This document shows positions 12,690 through 24,930 of a stretch of DNA of 64,000 bases, piece after piece; position 1 is the stretch's first letter; every line of letters starts with the position of its first letter. Origin of the DNA: Thunnus maccoyii (lineage: Eukaryota > Chordata > Actinopteri > Scombriformes > Scombridae); the NCBI RefSeq assembly GCF_910596095.1, contig NC_056548.1, forward strand, positions 19,244,651-19,308,650, given 5' to 3'. A program made the position numbers and the translations under genes. The notes below the pieces were generated by a model. The model made no database searches, was not told the origin of the DNA, and worked only from the letters and a program-made list of their open reading frames with translations.

Positions 12690-15600
12690 TGTGTGTGTGT
12701 GTGTGTATATGTACGTATGTGGATGTGTATATGTGGTATGTCTGTGTGTATGTATGGTGCCAGTCAGAGGTTTGGACACACTTTCTTATTCAAGTGATTG
12801 GGAGGGGAGGTGTGTCCGGACTTTTGACTGGTACTGTATATACAGTATATACTGTATGTAGGTAACACTTCTGCATATTTAATTTATTTTGTATGCATTA
12901 AATCACCTATATAACATATACATATATTTTTACAGCTACATCTACCAGAAACAATTTTTTTTTTCTGCACAAATTTTGCACAACATTTCTATTTTTACAA
13001 CCCACAAGTCAGGTCATGTAGCCTAAGTATTGTAACGTGTATAATGTTTATGTGTATAGATTGAATTCCATTTACTTGACTTTTTATATCGTTGTGTTTA
13101 ATACTCCTAGTTCTTATCTGTTACCTTGTTTCCTGCACTGCTGTAACATATGAATTTCCCCTCTGGGGATCAATTAAGTCTTATCTTATCTGGTCTTATC
13201 TAGAAGAGAAAGTAAGAACAAATTAAGGACTAGCAGGTGATTAGTTAATTTGCTGGTAATCTAGCAGAACACCATACAATAAAGTTACTATGTTTACTAA
13301 ATATGTGATTATACCATATTCATAGTTCAATGTTTTATTCACTTTCTTGTAGAGAGTTGCGAATAGATTGATGTTACTCTCATGTCTGATTAGCTTAGCT
13401 TAACCTAAAGACTGGAAGTGGGAAATTATGTTGCCTGGCTCTTGAAAAGTGCAACTGCCAATATCAGCACCACTATATATCACTAGCTAAGACGTTATAT
13501 AGGCCTATCTTTAATTCATAAAAACGTAAGTGTAAAATCAACAGTTTATGTTTTGACGTAAAGGTCCTAGAGCAATTTCCTGACTGGGTACAGTGACTTC
13601 CTGTGTTTTGTCATCACCATTGGAGACCTTGGAAAGTCACTGGTCCAGCCAAGAAATAGTTCCAGCACATAACTCACGCTTAAAACACAAATCTCCATTT
13701 GTACATTTCTGTATGTGCACAGATAAAACAAACAAGATATATAACGTGTTAATTAGTGAGCTTTAGAGGTGTTGGTAGGCAGATTTTTTAAACCTCTGAA
13801 CACAGCCAGACTAGCTAGCTGGCTCCAGCTTCATATTAAGCATACAGATTGTAAGTGGTATTAATCTTCACATTTAGCTCTCGACAAGAAAGCAAATCAT
13901 TTCCCAAAATATAAATGTATTACTTTAAGAAAACAACCTGAGTGGAGAATATTGGTAACAAGACAACATTATTAAATTAAATAAAGTGAGACTAGGGGGA
14001 AACATAATGAGGATATGCATCTTATTTTAAAAGAAACTGTATTACTAAGGGGATTGAAGACTAATGGTTAGGGAAGTAGATTTGAGGCTGGAAAGTCACT
14101 ACGTCATGAACTAGTGGGGATAAGATGGTTGGGAAAACTGGATAAATAACACCCTGCTCTCCTTTACCAACGACAACCAAGTGGCCCTCAACAAGCATTT
14201 CATCCCCCTCTGCTCAGTGGCCGATGGAAGGATAAGTGTGACGCTTTGCAAAGCAGTGCTAGAGAAGAATGAACATGTTTGGTCAACACTCACACACACA
14301 CTTTTTAAACTAAAGATAAGAGAGTTCTCCAATGTGAAATAGTACATAGACGGAGCCAATAATTATAAATATATATAAATAAATAAATAAGTGGAACAAC
14401 AGCTGTGAGAAATCTAAGACAGCAGCAGACAAAGGTCCTTGGGAAGGGTTGAGTGACGAGAAGTCTTACATGTTATCAGTTTTGTCCATGTCCCACGCCC
14501 GCCTCCACTGGCCCTTGGCGTTCTTGTGACGTGCCACTCTCTCCCTGTCGATCTGCTCACGCTCTTTTTTCCACCGCAGGTACTCCTCCTGCTCCTCTCT
14601 CGACGTGGGGATGTTGAGGTCTGTGCTGGCCTGTGGGCTCTCGGGCTCCTTTGCAGATGAAAATTCAGAGTGTTTTAGTAAATAAAAACAAGAAGCTTCC
14701 TTGATGCATGTTTACATCAGGGTGGTCTCCACTCATCAGTAATGGAGCACTGGCTTTGGAACATGGCTAAACTAAACACCCGCGCCACTTAGAGTGTCAC
14801 ATTATAATACATTTGAAGCATCATTCTTCACACTAATCAGAGCAGTGGAGGGAACCGGCTCAACATTAAACATGGGTGGTCATAAACAAGAACAGATCCT
14901 CATCTCTAAATGATTAAATAGCAACAGGTAAATATACAGATTAGTAGGGTTCAAAAAAAAAAGGGGACAAACAAGGATTTCTCTGGTATTTTCATGCACT
15001 CTGCATTATTGTAAATACCAATGGCTGCCTCACTGTAAAAATTAATGGTTGCCTCTGGGTGTCAGCTCATTCCAGTCAGCTCCCATTTGATTACAAAAAG
15101 CTTCTTGTTTGTCTACCATGATGACAGCGAGGCAACACAATCAAATTCTTTGAGATAATATTACCGGAAAAGTGCAGTGTACAGTAAATGCAATTATGTC
15201 CCCTTCCTCCGTTCCCCTCTTAACCTGTTTATTGATTACTGTGATGAGAGCATAAAGGGTTTGCTTGCTAATACTAAAGGGAGATCTGATGCAGGCTCTT
15301 TAACACATCAAAGGGGACAGAGGCTGTGTTCTCTTGTTACAAAGCCCTGGAGCGAACCAGGGCCACAAACAGCACCGTGATCCGAGGGAAATCACGTAAA
15401 AGCAATCGCTGCGAGAAAGTGCTTCTCAGTGCCTGTGTTTTTTTTATAAAGCGAGAGGGAGGGAGTATTGCTGTCTAGAGAAAAATTAAAATGGTGGGAT
15501 TCTGAGTAAAGGGGGGCGGGGAATCTACGTGCTGCCTGGCATATAATTTCTCACAGCAACAGTAAAAACAGTGAGAGCCAGCAGAGTGCCAGTACGACAC

Positions 15601-18600
15601 TATGATGGGTGATGTTTTCCCCTCAGGTGTGTACCAATCAGAGCCAAGTAAACATGTTGCCTTGCTAGGTACAATTATTGGAGAACATAACATCTGTGTT
15701 CAGCCCTCTGTTTTCCACCTCCTCTCCCCTCCCTCTCCTCTGGCCCCCGGAGGACATTGGGAGCCACAAGGGAAGGCGCTTCTTGCATGTTCCAACAGGC
15801 CATCGCCTGCTGCCACCCCAGCCGCCCTGCTAATTAGCACTTTTCAATTTCTCGCCTCCATGTGGCCTCGCAGGGAGGATTGTCAATGGCCAAAGCAGGT
15901 AGGGTGGATGTTACACAGTGCTGACAGAGAGCAGGTCTTGGTGTCAAACTGTGCTTGCAAATTTAGATTAAAAGGTAAATAGTGAAAAAAAAAATCATGT
16001 CTTTGTTCTGGACTGCTGAGCTGCTACTTCTCATCCTCCAGCAGCTGCACTGGATCAGGCCTGAAATGCCTGAAGAGGTTTACAGTATATTTGTTAACCA
16101 AAACAGTTAACAATCCGAGGGCTGTCTGATCTCCACCTCTTATGCAACACCTAAAAAAAAGCTGTCCTTGGACACTCACTGGGCCCGTGCGGCAAAGCAG
16201 GCAAGGTACAGAGAGGCAGAGAGTCATGAGCAGCATCACTTGTGAAGTGATGTATTCGGCGGGCCTTTGAAGATCGTCCTCCCTGCCTCCCCAGTCAGCC
16301 TGTTTATCACACGCTTTATCTGTGAGACAGCTCTGAGCTACTCCAGCAACGTTAACACGCAAGCCAGCAGGAGGCAGATGGGGACAAGCACTAGGAAAGG
16401 GGGGTGTGCATGTCAATGTGTCGTGCCTGTCTGCATGTGAGTGTTTGTGATGAGGGTACAGCGCATATTTGCATTTCTCCGTGTTTTTGTGTGCTCTCAC
16501 TTAGTGCCGCTGTCACATGGAAATCTTGTATTTGAAATTTCTGCAAATCATGTGGTCCTTTGGCTTACGAGTTTTCCTAAAACTTCAAGAAGAGATAGCA
16601 AGAACGTGCATGTTAATATGTTATGTGTATTAATGTAGATGTGTGCCTGTCAACTAAGGCACTAAGTACCTGGCAATGCTCTGAAAGCCTGTGATGCTCC
16701 TCAGTGTGCTTCTGTCCTTGTTTAACCTCATCCTGTCAGAGAAGAGAGATAAGAGAAAAAAGGGGAAAGTGAACACATCAACAATAAGGGTGACACAGCA
16801 ACTTGTTGCCAGCCAATTAAATATGGCTGTAAAGAGTCACATTATTGCTGCCATAAATAGTACAAGCAAATCAGGGGAGTGCACAGACTTGTCCACTGAG
16901 AAAGATTTAGAGGCCTACACTGCCACCAAGTGGACTAATGGTGATATAGCGTGACTTAGCAATAGAGGCTCGATTTTAAATGTGCACTGCAATGGGGTCA
17001 ACAGAGCAGAGTGCAGTTTGCAGGTGGGTAAACGTCATTGGCTTGAAAATGGAGCTCATCTTATAGCAGTAGGAGAATTGTGTGAATTTTGGCCCTGATG
17101 TATTTCTGACTGCAGGTTGTGCTCCGGTGAACTCAGTGGATGAGTCATGTTGCCATTAACAGCAACACTTGCACGAACAGCCAGGGGGGAAATACAATAA
17201 GCCCTGGACAGAGTGTGCACCCACTGACAATGACACCCACATACACTCACACTCTCCTACCCACACCCAAATGCAGTCTGACACATACAGTACACAAACA
17301 CAAAAGACCCTTGACAACATTGCTGCTTTTCTTCTTTCTCCTCTCTCTTCTGTCTCACACTTCTTCTTCCTCCTCTCCCTCTCTCTGACCCTCTCCTGGC
17401 ACCTAGCCAGGCCTGTCTCTTTGGCAGCATAATGAGCCTTTTCAGAGTGAGAGGGCAGCCGAATGTTAATTAGATCGAATCGGCCTTTTCAGGATGGTGG
17501 GAATGGCAAAACAATCGTGCCAGAGGAGAGCAGACCACTTAAGGTTTCAGGGAGGAGAGGCTGGAAACAGACGGTGGGCTGCCAGGAGCCTCCCCCTCTT
17601 TCTTCCCCTGTTTTTTTTTTTCCTCACTCCCTCCTTCCCCATTTCCTTTCTCCTGTCTCTGTCTCTCTCACGAGTGTGAACTGACAGTCTAGTCATGAAG
17701 TACTTCTGTTTCCAGGCATTACAATCTGGCTGGGATGCTGCCAGATAACCACACCCCTCTCACAGAGTCATTATTTATTTCCACGCACACACACGCATCA
17801 GAAAAATATTTTAGAGGCAAGGCGAAGCTACAACATTGCACAATAAATCATCAGTAAGTTTTTCTAACACTTGCCAGATAGATATGTGACATTTTCTTCC
17901 AACGTAACACCCTTTCTCAGTGTTTTCCATGCTGCTTTTGTTAAAAGATACCAGTTATGTAAACAGCGACCACATGGAAACCAGGTCTCTGCGATTCACA
18001 GTTGACTGGTGCACTGGAGCCCTGGCTACTGTTCAAGTGCTGATTCAGTCCACATGATAAATAAAGGGGACAGACCAAGCGGGCCAGAAATAAAGGCAGG
18101 AGAACAGCATGTTCAGCCCATATATTTAGTGCACATTAACTCAGACAAGCCAGTGAGCAGCGCCCGGAGTATCAGCCAATCATTTGCGCACATATAAATA
18201 CACAAACTGAGCCTCGACTGCTGTTCCCCCTGGTTTTGTGTCCAGAGACCCCTTGTGCGACCAGACTGTGTCTGTGTTTACAGTGGTGAGGATCAGCTGT
18301 CTCTGCTGTGCATCAGCATATTGATTGGGCAGCTTGTGAGTGTGTCTCTTTGTGTGTGTGAGTGTGTGTATGTGTGTGTCAGGCTTCAGACTGAGGCAGA
18401 GCAGCTGTTTCAGAGTCTCTACATACTTGGTGGAGGGGGGGCTAAGGTCAGTGACAGTGTGGCATTTCACAGCACACTGCATGTGCATATGTGTCTCTGC
18501 CTATCTGCGTTAAACATGAGATCTCACACCAACAACATACAGTAAAGCTATTCATGTTAAATGTGATATCTGCACTGTCATTATATTATCAATAACGAGG

Positions 18601-21600
18601 CCTTTTGTTCTACAGTTTTACAACACCTATTTATCTTTCATGGCCCTAGAGGGACTCTGTGAACTTTACAGCCTGTTCCACATGACCAAAGGCATCTACA
18701 CCCAGAGGTGGAATGATTTTTCTTTAGCTAAAAATACAACAAAAGCTCCTCAGCGGGAGGAGAAAAGATAAATAATTGTCAAACCTGGGTGGGATTACAC
18801 AAAGATTCTCAGTTTGTTCAATTTCGACTCTACAGAGCATCTACTCTGCCAACAGCTCTATTAGCAACCCCCCCCCCCTCCTCTAATCCCACACCAGGCA
18901 GTCACAGCCCTGGTCCACCTCCTGTCCACCAGCCTTTGTGCTCCATCACTGGAGGGGTGTGGCCGGTCGACATGTCTGACATCTATGTAAAACAGCTCGG
19001 TGCAGCACGAGAGGGGGAACAAAGGGGGATGTGAGAGTGGAAGCAGACAGGACGGAGCTTTTAAATGCTTCAGCGTATGATCACCGGAGTGTTCGATGTG
19101 ACTTATCCAAACCTGAGCTGCTGTGTCTTTCTTGGTCGTGTGAGATTGCTTCTTCCCCCTTCCAGCTGACTCCACACGCCTCGCTTGTCCCTCGTCAGTA
19201 GGGCTCTTGACATCTGCAGGGCCTGGCCTCTTGTCAGGCCTCTCACTCACCACCCTCTTACCCTGGAAAGACAGTTATGTATATTGGAGTACCATAACTG
19301 CAGCAAGGTGCATTGCAATATAGAGTGCTGGTGCTTATCATGTCCGAATGGTGCGCAAGAATTATTGACTTGAAGGTACAAATTCGTAATATGAAATTAT
19401 AATTGTAATTTACCCCTGATACCTCTATACTGACCATTTATGGATAGTAGGCTTTCTGACTGAAAAAGACAACATTTTTTACCTCACACAGCTGCACATT
19501 TTTAGTAAAATATCTCAACAGCTATTGGATGGATTGCCATGAAATGTGGTACATATATCCAGAGTGCACAGTGGATGTATCCTAATGACTTTTGGTGATC
19601 CTCAGACTTTTCATCTGGCATCAAATATCTGCTTTTGCAGGTATTTGGTCATAAACCTTATTGCACGAATTGAAATTTTAGCCTGATGATGGTGGTGGAC
19701 CAACTGACCGACCAACATTGCCATCCATTGCTGCTAGCATGGCTAAAAACCTGTAATCTAAATTCATTAAATATTAAATAACCTTTTTGTAAAAATGAGG
19801 TGCAGTAATCTGAACTGCAGAAGCTCCAACTGAAATCTGAAAATTTTCGAACAGCGGCAAGAATGTCTAACTATGGATCTGATATATTTACAGGTCTTAT
19901 TAATTGTTTGTATTATAAAACACTGCAATATTTTCAATTCACTGGCCTCAAATTTTGTCTGTTGTCTGACCTACTCCAGCCCTGAAAGAAGGCAGACTGT
20001 TGTTGTAATGTCAGCTAATGGAATAAAGTCTAAGCTGAATATCCATCACTCTGAAGTGTTCCTAATTTCTTTGCAAGTTATTATAGTGAACTTATTTCCA
20101 GCCTAAAGTCTTTTAGTTGAGTGCTTATTGCATTGTTTTCAGTCAGTTTTTCTTATTGATTTGAAAGAGGAATTGATTTGTGTCTGTTTTTCTTTCATTA
20201 AAATGAAACTACAGGTTTTGGTTTCACCTATAGTTTTCCTCCCTTGTTATTTGATTCAGAAACAGGTATTGCATAATCCTTGCCATGCATTTACCTTTTT
20301 TCCAGCCATGGTGACCATTAGCTGCTTCTTGTGGCCTTTGCCAGCACCCGGAGGAGGACCTTCTCCCCCCTGGTCAGGCCCAGCCTCCTGCTGTCCTTTC
20401 CCAGCTGGTGAACCACCGCTGAATGGCTTAGTCACCACCACTCGACTATCCTGCTCCAAAGAAAAGAGCATGTTATAAAATATTTATAGAGCTTATAGCA
20501 TCATTTTCTGAGAAATGACAGTATTGGCAGTACTGTGGGGTGTGTTAGTCTGATGATAATCATTAAAATACAGTTCTTATGTGTGTCACCTCACATTGTC
20601 AACACTCACACTGGTTGACTTGCTGATTGTGATACTAAGGTCATCAGCTTTGCCCTTGCGGCTCTGCAGAGCCATTCCATCTTCTTCTGCCCTTTTCTTG
20701 TCCTCCTCCACCTCCTAAATGCAACTCAAGGAAAACAGAGAACTAATCAGGAAGTGTGTAAGAGTTCCAAGCTTTCAAAGGAAAGAGACATTCCCCAGAC
20801 ATCATGCATTGCTATATCTGATAATAACCAGAACCCTCTCTGCCTGCAGGCACTTGCTCTTACCTTGTACCTCTTCATGAGTGCTTCATTCTTCCTGCGG
20901 AGAGCCTCGATCTTCTTGTCCAGCTCCAAGTCCCTCTCATGATCCCTTTTGGGCATCATGTCACTGGAGGTCTGTGAGGACACACATAAGATCATTAATC
21001 AAGTGGATCACTACAATAATAATTAAATTTAAATCAAATTGTGTACTATTTTTCTTCAATTCTTCATTTCATTTTCAGCTTAGGTCTGGATATCCTTAGT
21101 TGAGCACCTCTCTGGACCCGCTGCAGTTTGCCTATCGCCCTCAAGTTGGAGTCGACGATGCCATCATCTACCTGCTTCATCGAGAACAGGCAGCACTGTG
21201 AGAATCATGCTCTTTGATTTCTCCAGTGCCTTTAACACAACTACAGCCTGTACTGCTGAGAGAGAAGCTCCAGAGCATGCAGGTAGAAACATCGATAACC
21301 TCCTGGATTACTGACTACCTGACAGACAGACCACAGTTTGTGTGGCTGCGCTGATGTGTCTGAACAGGTGGTTAGTAGCACAGGGGCACCACAGGGGACT
21401 GTCCTCTCACTTTTCCTCTTCACTCTGTACCCTTCTGACTTTCAGTACAACTCTGACTCCTTTCATCTGTGGACATTTTCAGATGACTCTGCAGGTGTGG
21501 GGTTGCGTCAGTGGTGGGCAGGAGGCAGAGTACAGAGAGGTGGTGGACCGCTTTGTGGCATGGTGTGGGAATAACCACCTGCTAGTGAATGCGGCCAAGA

Positions 21601-22220
21601 CCAACACCATTTCCATTCTTGGAAAGGTGGTAGAGGGATACAGATACTGGACTGGAAGTGCAACACAGGAAGAAACAGAGCAGACTCTACTTCTTGAGTA
21701 AGCTTAGGTCTTTCAGTGTGTGCAACAAGATGTTGCAAATCACTTACGAGTCAGCTGTGGCAAGTGCAATATTCTTTGCTGCTATCTGCTGGGGCAGCAG
21801 CATCAGAGCCAAGGACACTAACAAACTGATCAAACTGATCAGGAAGGCTGGCTCTGTGCTGGGGACTCCTCTGGTTGTGGAGAGGAGAATGCTGCACAAA
21901 CATCTTGCATCCCCTCCATGACCTGCTGGTCAAACAGCAGAGCACTTTCAGTCAGAGAGTTCTTCGGCTCCGCTGTGACAAAGAATGCTACAAGAAGTCA
22001 TTCTTGCCAGTTGCCATCAGTCTGTACAGTGACTCTCCTCTGTGTCAGGAGAGGGGACTCCTTTGACAGTGAAGACAGATTGCTCACCTGAACTTTTGTT
22101 TTATTACATTATCCATCACATCTGTTATCTACCTATCCATCTATCTATCTACTGTTTGAAAAGTTTCAAAACTAGTGTGATACCTGAGTTTCAGAACTGA
22201 TAGTTACTTTTTAATAATAC

Positions 22221-22284
<64 letters not shown>

Positions 22285-24930
22285 GTTATTATTATTATTA
22301 TTATTCATAGATAATTAATTATCTGATCAAAGAATACATTAACAAGATTACAAATCTTGAGTTTAATCTATAGTTTAATCTATATATACATCTATATGCA
22401 TATATGAACTCTAGAATAGATAAAAAGGTCTTAAAAGGTCTAAAATGATCCATAAAAGCAATACTAAACTCTAATATGGTTCATTTATAAACAGAGTATA
22501 ATCTATGACAAAGAGCTGATTGACTAATTGCTGATGGATGGACAATCAGATTGAAAATGCTCCTGTGTCCACACCACTGTGTCTGCTGCGATAACACACA
22601 ACCCAGTAGCACACCCTCACACCAACAGATGGACTGTTCATTACACAGCTCAGTTACACAGGGAGAATGCATATGCAGAGCATCCTAAACATCCCGATGT
22701 GGTCAGCAGGGCACGCCTCCTCACACGACAAGAGGAACCATACAGAAAAATTCCACGTGCTCTCAAGACTATCTCTCCTTAACCTACTATGCCAACTGCA
22801 AACATGCACAACAGAGCTGCTGAGTTGAAGGAAACTCAATATTCACAACATGCAAGATTAGGATAGTATTTCAGAATGATAGTGAGGAACCATCAACCAT
22901 TTCCAGCACAGATGTCTTGCAGTAACTTAATGTTCCCCCTCTGATCGTGTCGGTCTAGTCTTTCTTGAGGTGGCAGGATGTGTGTGTTGGTGAAACTGTG
23001 GTTTCTTTAAGTGGCTGCGGAGCAAACCAAAGGGCGCATGACTCAGAAGGTGGTGAGTGAGGAACTCCCCTCTGCAGTAAGGGAGTTAGGAGAGCATGCT
23101 GCCTTCTTATAAGCACAGATCACTATATCAGGTGCAAAGAACAAAACTGTAGCATGTCAAATTTGCAAATTGCAAACAATCGCTCCCGATAATCTGCCTT
23201 CTTTAAATCAGTTGGCACTGCAATAAAACAGCTATATGGGCTGTTTCAAGTCACTCTCTTGCCAAGAGGTAGATAAGAAGATTGATACCACTCTCATAAG
23301 TGTGGTATTGATCTTCTTATCTAACTACCCGCAAGAAAGTGAATAAGGATATTCCCTAAAATGTCAAACTATTTCTTTAAATTTATGCACCATGCCATCA
23401 CGAGGACTGCTCACAAGGCAGCTCCTACTCCATATGAAAAGTAACTTATTGTTAAAACACACATGCCCTGGGCAAATGAGATGATACTAAAAGAAAAAAG
23501 AAACTTAGCAGTAAGAATAATCTGAGATTTATGACAGAAAGATGGTGGAATAGATAAATAAGTGCCAAAACTGTCATCCTTTCTTAATGTTTTCTTATTG
23601 CAAATCAGCACCTTACTAGAAGAGGTGTGGGAGTTTTTCTTTTGTTGTATCCTCAGTCAGATTTCATTCAGCACACAAACAGGAGTGCTCAGTCAATACT
23701 CAATGAATGACAGTCACTGTCAAAAAAAAGAGCTCTCAACTCATTTAGCTAAAACAAGTGTTTCCCCACTTTGAATCAGTACTGGCATCATCTGTTGTCA
23801 CTCACAGCTGAAGAGAAGTGATAATAACGCTGTCAAATAGAAAAGTTGCTGCCGCAGCTTGTTGAAACTGTGAGAAAAAAAAAAAAAAAACAATTCAAGA
23901 AAGGATCCTGTTTTCTACACTTGGTATAAATTATTCTGAGGGGTTAAACCTTCTATAAAGAGACGGTCAGAAGACGCGCAAAAGCATTTGTGAGTCAGTC
24001 ATCCTCCACTGTTGCCCCAGTGACGACAAGAGAGTCATGGCTGCTTTGATATGATATACTAGCACAGAGTGATGACTCACGGCTAGTGAGCGCATAAAGA
24101 CCATCACAATGGGTTCGCAAGAAATTCTTCCATGCTTTTTCCAGCACCGCCACTGTTACGCATGCAAAGAATGGCTGCCACTGAGATGTTGTTGAACAGT
24201 CAACTATCACTTTTTTTTCCTGTAAGGTGTCAGTCAGGAAAGCGCAAATAACAAACATCCGTGAATCCAGCTGTGACTCCAACCTGTTTCAAACCTGCAA
24301 AGAGCAAAAAGAAAAGTTGGGACTCACTCAGAAGGGCAGCAGGCTGGAAAGTAGTTACCTCACAGCTTCTAGTTGTCAGGGTATCCAAACACAACAGACC
24401 ATGAGGACATACCACCAAGAATAGGCGCAAGGAAGAGAGACACGCTGCGGACTCTGAATCTCAGCAGGGCCAATGTCGGAGACTGAAGAACACCGGCCTT
24501 CACAAACCAAAGTGGGGAGACTCTGCGTGGGGACGCTACCCCTCTGGGTTTGGCCAGGCAGTTCTGTGATTGTGCAGCAACAAGGCTAACATGCACACAA
24601 TCACAAAAAACACAGAGACGTTGTGGGTCTGCCAGCGGACGGCACCCATGCCCGGACAGGCAGGCAGGCAGGCAGAAGGGGAGGGGGGCCTGCAGAGAGA
24701 GCGGTGCCAAAGCTTCCTCCCTACCCAGCGTTCCTGCCACCTACTGGAGCTACAAACAGGGGAGAGAAAGAGCCAGAGACACAACTGAAATGCTGCATGT
24801 AGCCACAGCTAAAACTGCGACAGAGCAGAACCTAATACCAGAGAGAGCCGGAGAGAGTGTGGGATGAGAAGAGAGAGTGGGGGGGGGGGGGGGAGGTGGA
24901 AGGAGAGAAGGCACTCACGGGTCTTTCCAT
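8151..24930 (-). CDS. ccdc9b: CCDC9B-like coiled-coil protein, 12 coding exons, 572 aa
   Basis: Coding exons in transcription order: 24919-24930, 20864-20971, 20610-20714, 20295-20450, 19113-19262, 14470-14648, 11441-11490, 11281-11331, 10116-10212, 9122-9155, 8401-9013, 8151-8314. Joined, they stay in one frame. Residues about 14-52 form a charged coiled coil (LELDKKIEALRRKNEAL). Next comes the CCDC9B-type DDLSITIS segment. Residues 200-232 carry the conserved YLRWKKEREQIDRERVARHK and GQWRRAWDMDK block. Residues 292-304 hold KGKDRLTGRARRW, and exon 11 is a long acidic, Ser/Pro-rich tail with KKVRF at 392-396. CCDC9 itself is an RNA-splicing-associated protein; the role of CCDC9B is not known to me. 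DDLSITIS and GKRVVSE favour CCDC9B over CCDC9. Exon 5 uses a weak donor (GTTTGG). The last exon is read through to TGA, but a GTCAGT donor at 8232-8233 would allow a further exon. Confidence 0.85.
9280..9640. repeat. Long-inverted-repeat MITE family, copy A
   Basis: The left arm starts TTTTGGGAAATACTTGCTGAG and includes AGAGTTAGATGA, TTAGCTTAGCT and CTCACTAATTAAC. The right half (about 9555-9640) repeats this in reverse orientation (AACTAGTAAACTC, AGGCGCTGATAGG). The same family occurs at 13330-13925, 23190-23385 and 33620-33935. It lies in a ccdc9b intron and has no coding capacity. Confidence 0.6.
10308..10695. mobile_element. Non-autonomous TIR element in a ccdc9b intron
   Basis: The ends are AAGGGGTACTCCAGCGATTT on the left and GAGTACCCCCTTTAAG on the right, an inverted pair. 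The inside is non-coding, about 390 bp. This end pattern is typical of a common teleost non-autonomous DNA element. It sits between ccdc9b exons 8 and 9. Confidence 0.6.
10696..10890. repeat. Interspersed repeat abutting the previous element
   Basis: Begins TCAAGTCAATTTTCTCTTGT, followed by AGCCCAATATCACAAATC, GGGGGCTTTACAA and AACAGGGGAAAAAATGGAAG. I recognise this as a widely dispersed fish repeat. It directly abuts the right end of the TIR element, so one may have inserted beside the other. A 74-codon open frame over it is not a gene. Confidence 0.55.
12601..12745. repeat. TATG/TG microsatellite
   Basis: A GTATGTAT-type run grades into a pure TG run (about 12658-12706) and back to TATG units. 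Several open frames rich in Cys/Val or Thr/His across it are artefacts of the repeat. Confidence 0.9.
12756..12836. repeat. Short inverted-repeat (MITE-like) element, copy 2
   Basis: The left arm GCCAGTCAGAGGTTTGGACA and the right arm TGTCCGGACTTTTGACTGGTAC are imperfect inverted repeats about 80 bp apart end to end. This is the same terminal motif as at 6640-6715. It lies inside the LINE remnant, so it is the younger insertion. Confidence 0.6.
13330..13925. repeat. Long-inverted-repeat MITE family, copy B (both arms)
   Basis: The left arm carries TTAGCTTAGCTTAACC and AAAGACTGGAAG. The right arm is its reverse complement, with TTAATTAGTGAGCTTTAGAGG near 13749-13769 and AAATCATTTCCCAAAATA near 13893-13910. 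It is about 590 bp, non-coding, and lies in a ccdc9b intron. Confidence 0.6.
14649..19112. other. Large ccdc9b intron 5 with possible conserved non-coding blocks
   Basis: No exon in the ccdc9b frame was found here. Two stretches of complex, mixed-composition sequence stand out from the AT-rich background: about 15700-15910, with a palindromic GCTAATTAGC near 15829-15838, and about 17440-17540, with GTTAATTAGATCG. Both look like candidate regulatory blocks with homeodomain-type TAATTA cores. Pyrimidine-rich runs lie near 17335-17400 and 17590-17680. Confidence 0.35.
19490..19745. repeat. Interspersed fish repeat, copy 1
   Basis: Contains ATCTCAACAGCTATTGGATG, GATTGCCATGAAATGTGGTA, CCTAATGACTTTTGGTGATC and ACCGACCAACATTGCCATCC. 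A reverse-oriented relative lies at 59860-60140 in a klhl28 intron. Non-coding, inside a ccdc9b intron. Confidence 0.55.
21077..22155 (+). mobile_element. Decayed CR1/L2-type LINE reverse transcriptase fragment
   Basis: Across several broken frames, reverse transcriptase landmarks appear in order: LDPLQFAYR (about 21112), LFDFSSAFN (about 21210), SSTGAPQGTVLS (about 21372), FSDDSA (about 21478), NNHLLVNAAKT (about 21570), and the C-terminal KKSFLPVAISLYSD (about 21994). The sequence ends in a CTATCTATCTA-type tandem tail near 22135-22153, as expected of this LINE group. Frameshifts and stops show it is dead. It sits in ccdc9b intron 1, in sense to the window and antisense to the host gene. 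Confidence 0.8.
22221..22306. repeat. ATA/TTA trinucleotide microsatellite with self-complementary end
   Basis: A run of about 20 AAT-type units is followed directly by TTATTATTATTA units. The two halves are complementary and could fold into a hairpin. Confidence 0.9.
23190..23385. repeat. Long-inverted-repeat MITE family, copy C (compact hairpin)
   Basis: AGATAAGAAGATTGATACCA and its reverse complement TGGTATTGATCTTCTTATCT lie either side of a short CTCTCATAAGTG spacer (about 23271-23323), giving a near-perfect hairpin. The flank AAAATGTCAAACTATTTCTT is the family's outer end. It lies in ccdc9b intron 1. Confidence 0.6.

Larger units (their letters stand above)
12340..13205 (+). mobile_element. 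3' end of a decayed CR1/L2-type LINE, interrupted by microsatellite and MITE
   Basis: The open frame 12347-12583 ends in a typical LINE C-terminal signature (ILDDPSHLLYGE ... KTKRFRRSFVPTDIRLYKN). About 600 bases downstream lies a typical LINE 3' tail: GAATTTCCCCTCTGGGGATC followed by a TCTTATCT-type tandem end near 13185-13200. Between them are a long TG/TATG microsatellite (about 12601-12745) and the short inverted-repeat element at 12756-12836. The reverse transcriptase core is absent, so this is a 5'-truncated dead copy inside a ccdc9b intron. Confidence 0.7.

Noticed and set aside
12540-12865. Several open frames rich in Cys, Val, Tyr or Thr, His
   Set aside because: Direct translations of the TG/TATG microsatellite.
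21338-22066. Open frames that look like proteins (for example at 21342 and 21658)
   Set aside because: They are pieces of a broken LINE reverse transcriptase, not host genes.
8151-24930. CCDC9 rather than CCDC9B
   Set aside because: The DDLSITIS, GKRVVSE and KGKDRLTGRARRW segments match CCDC9B better; the short size also fits, although the coiled coil and GQWRR block are shared.
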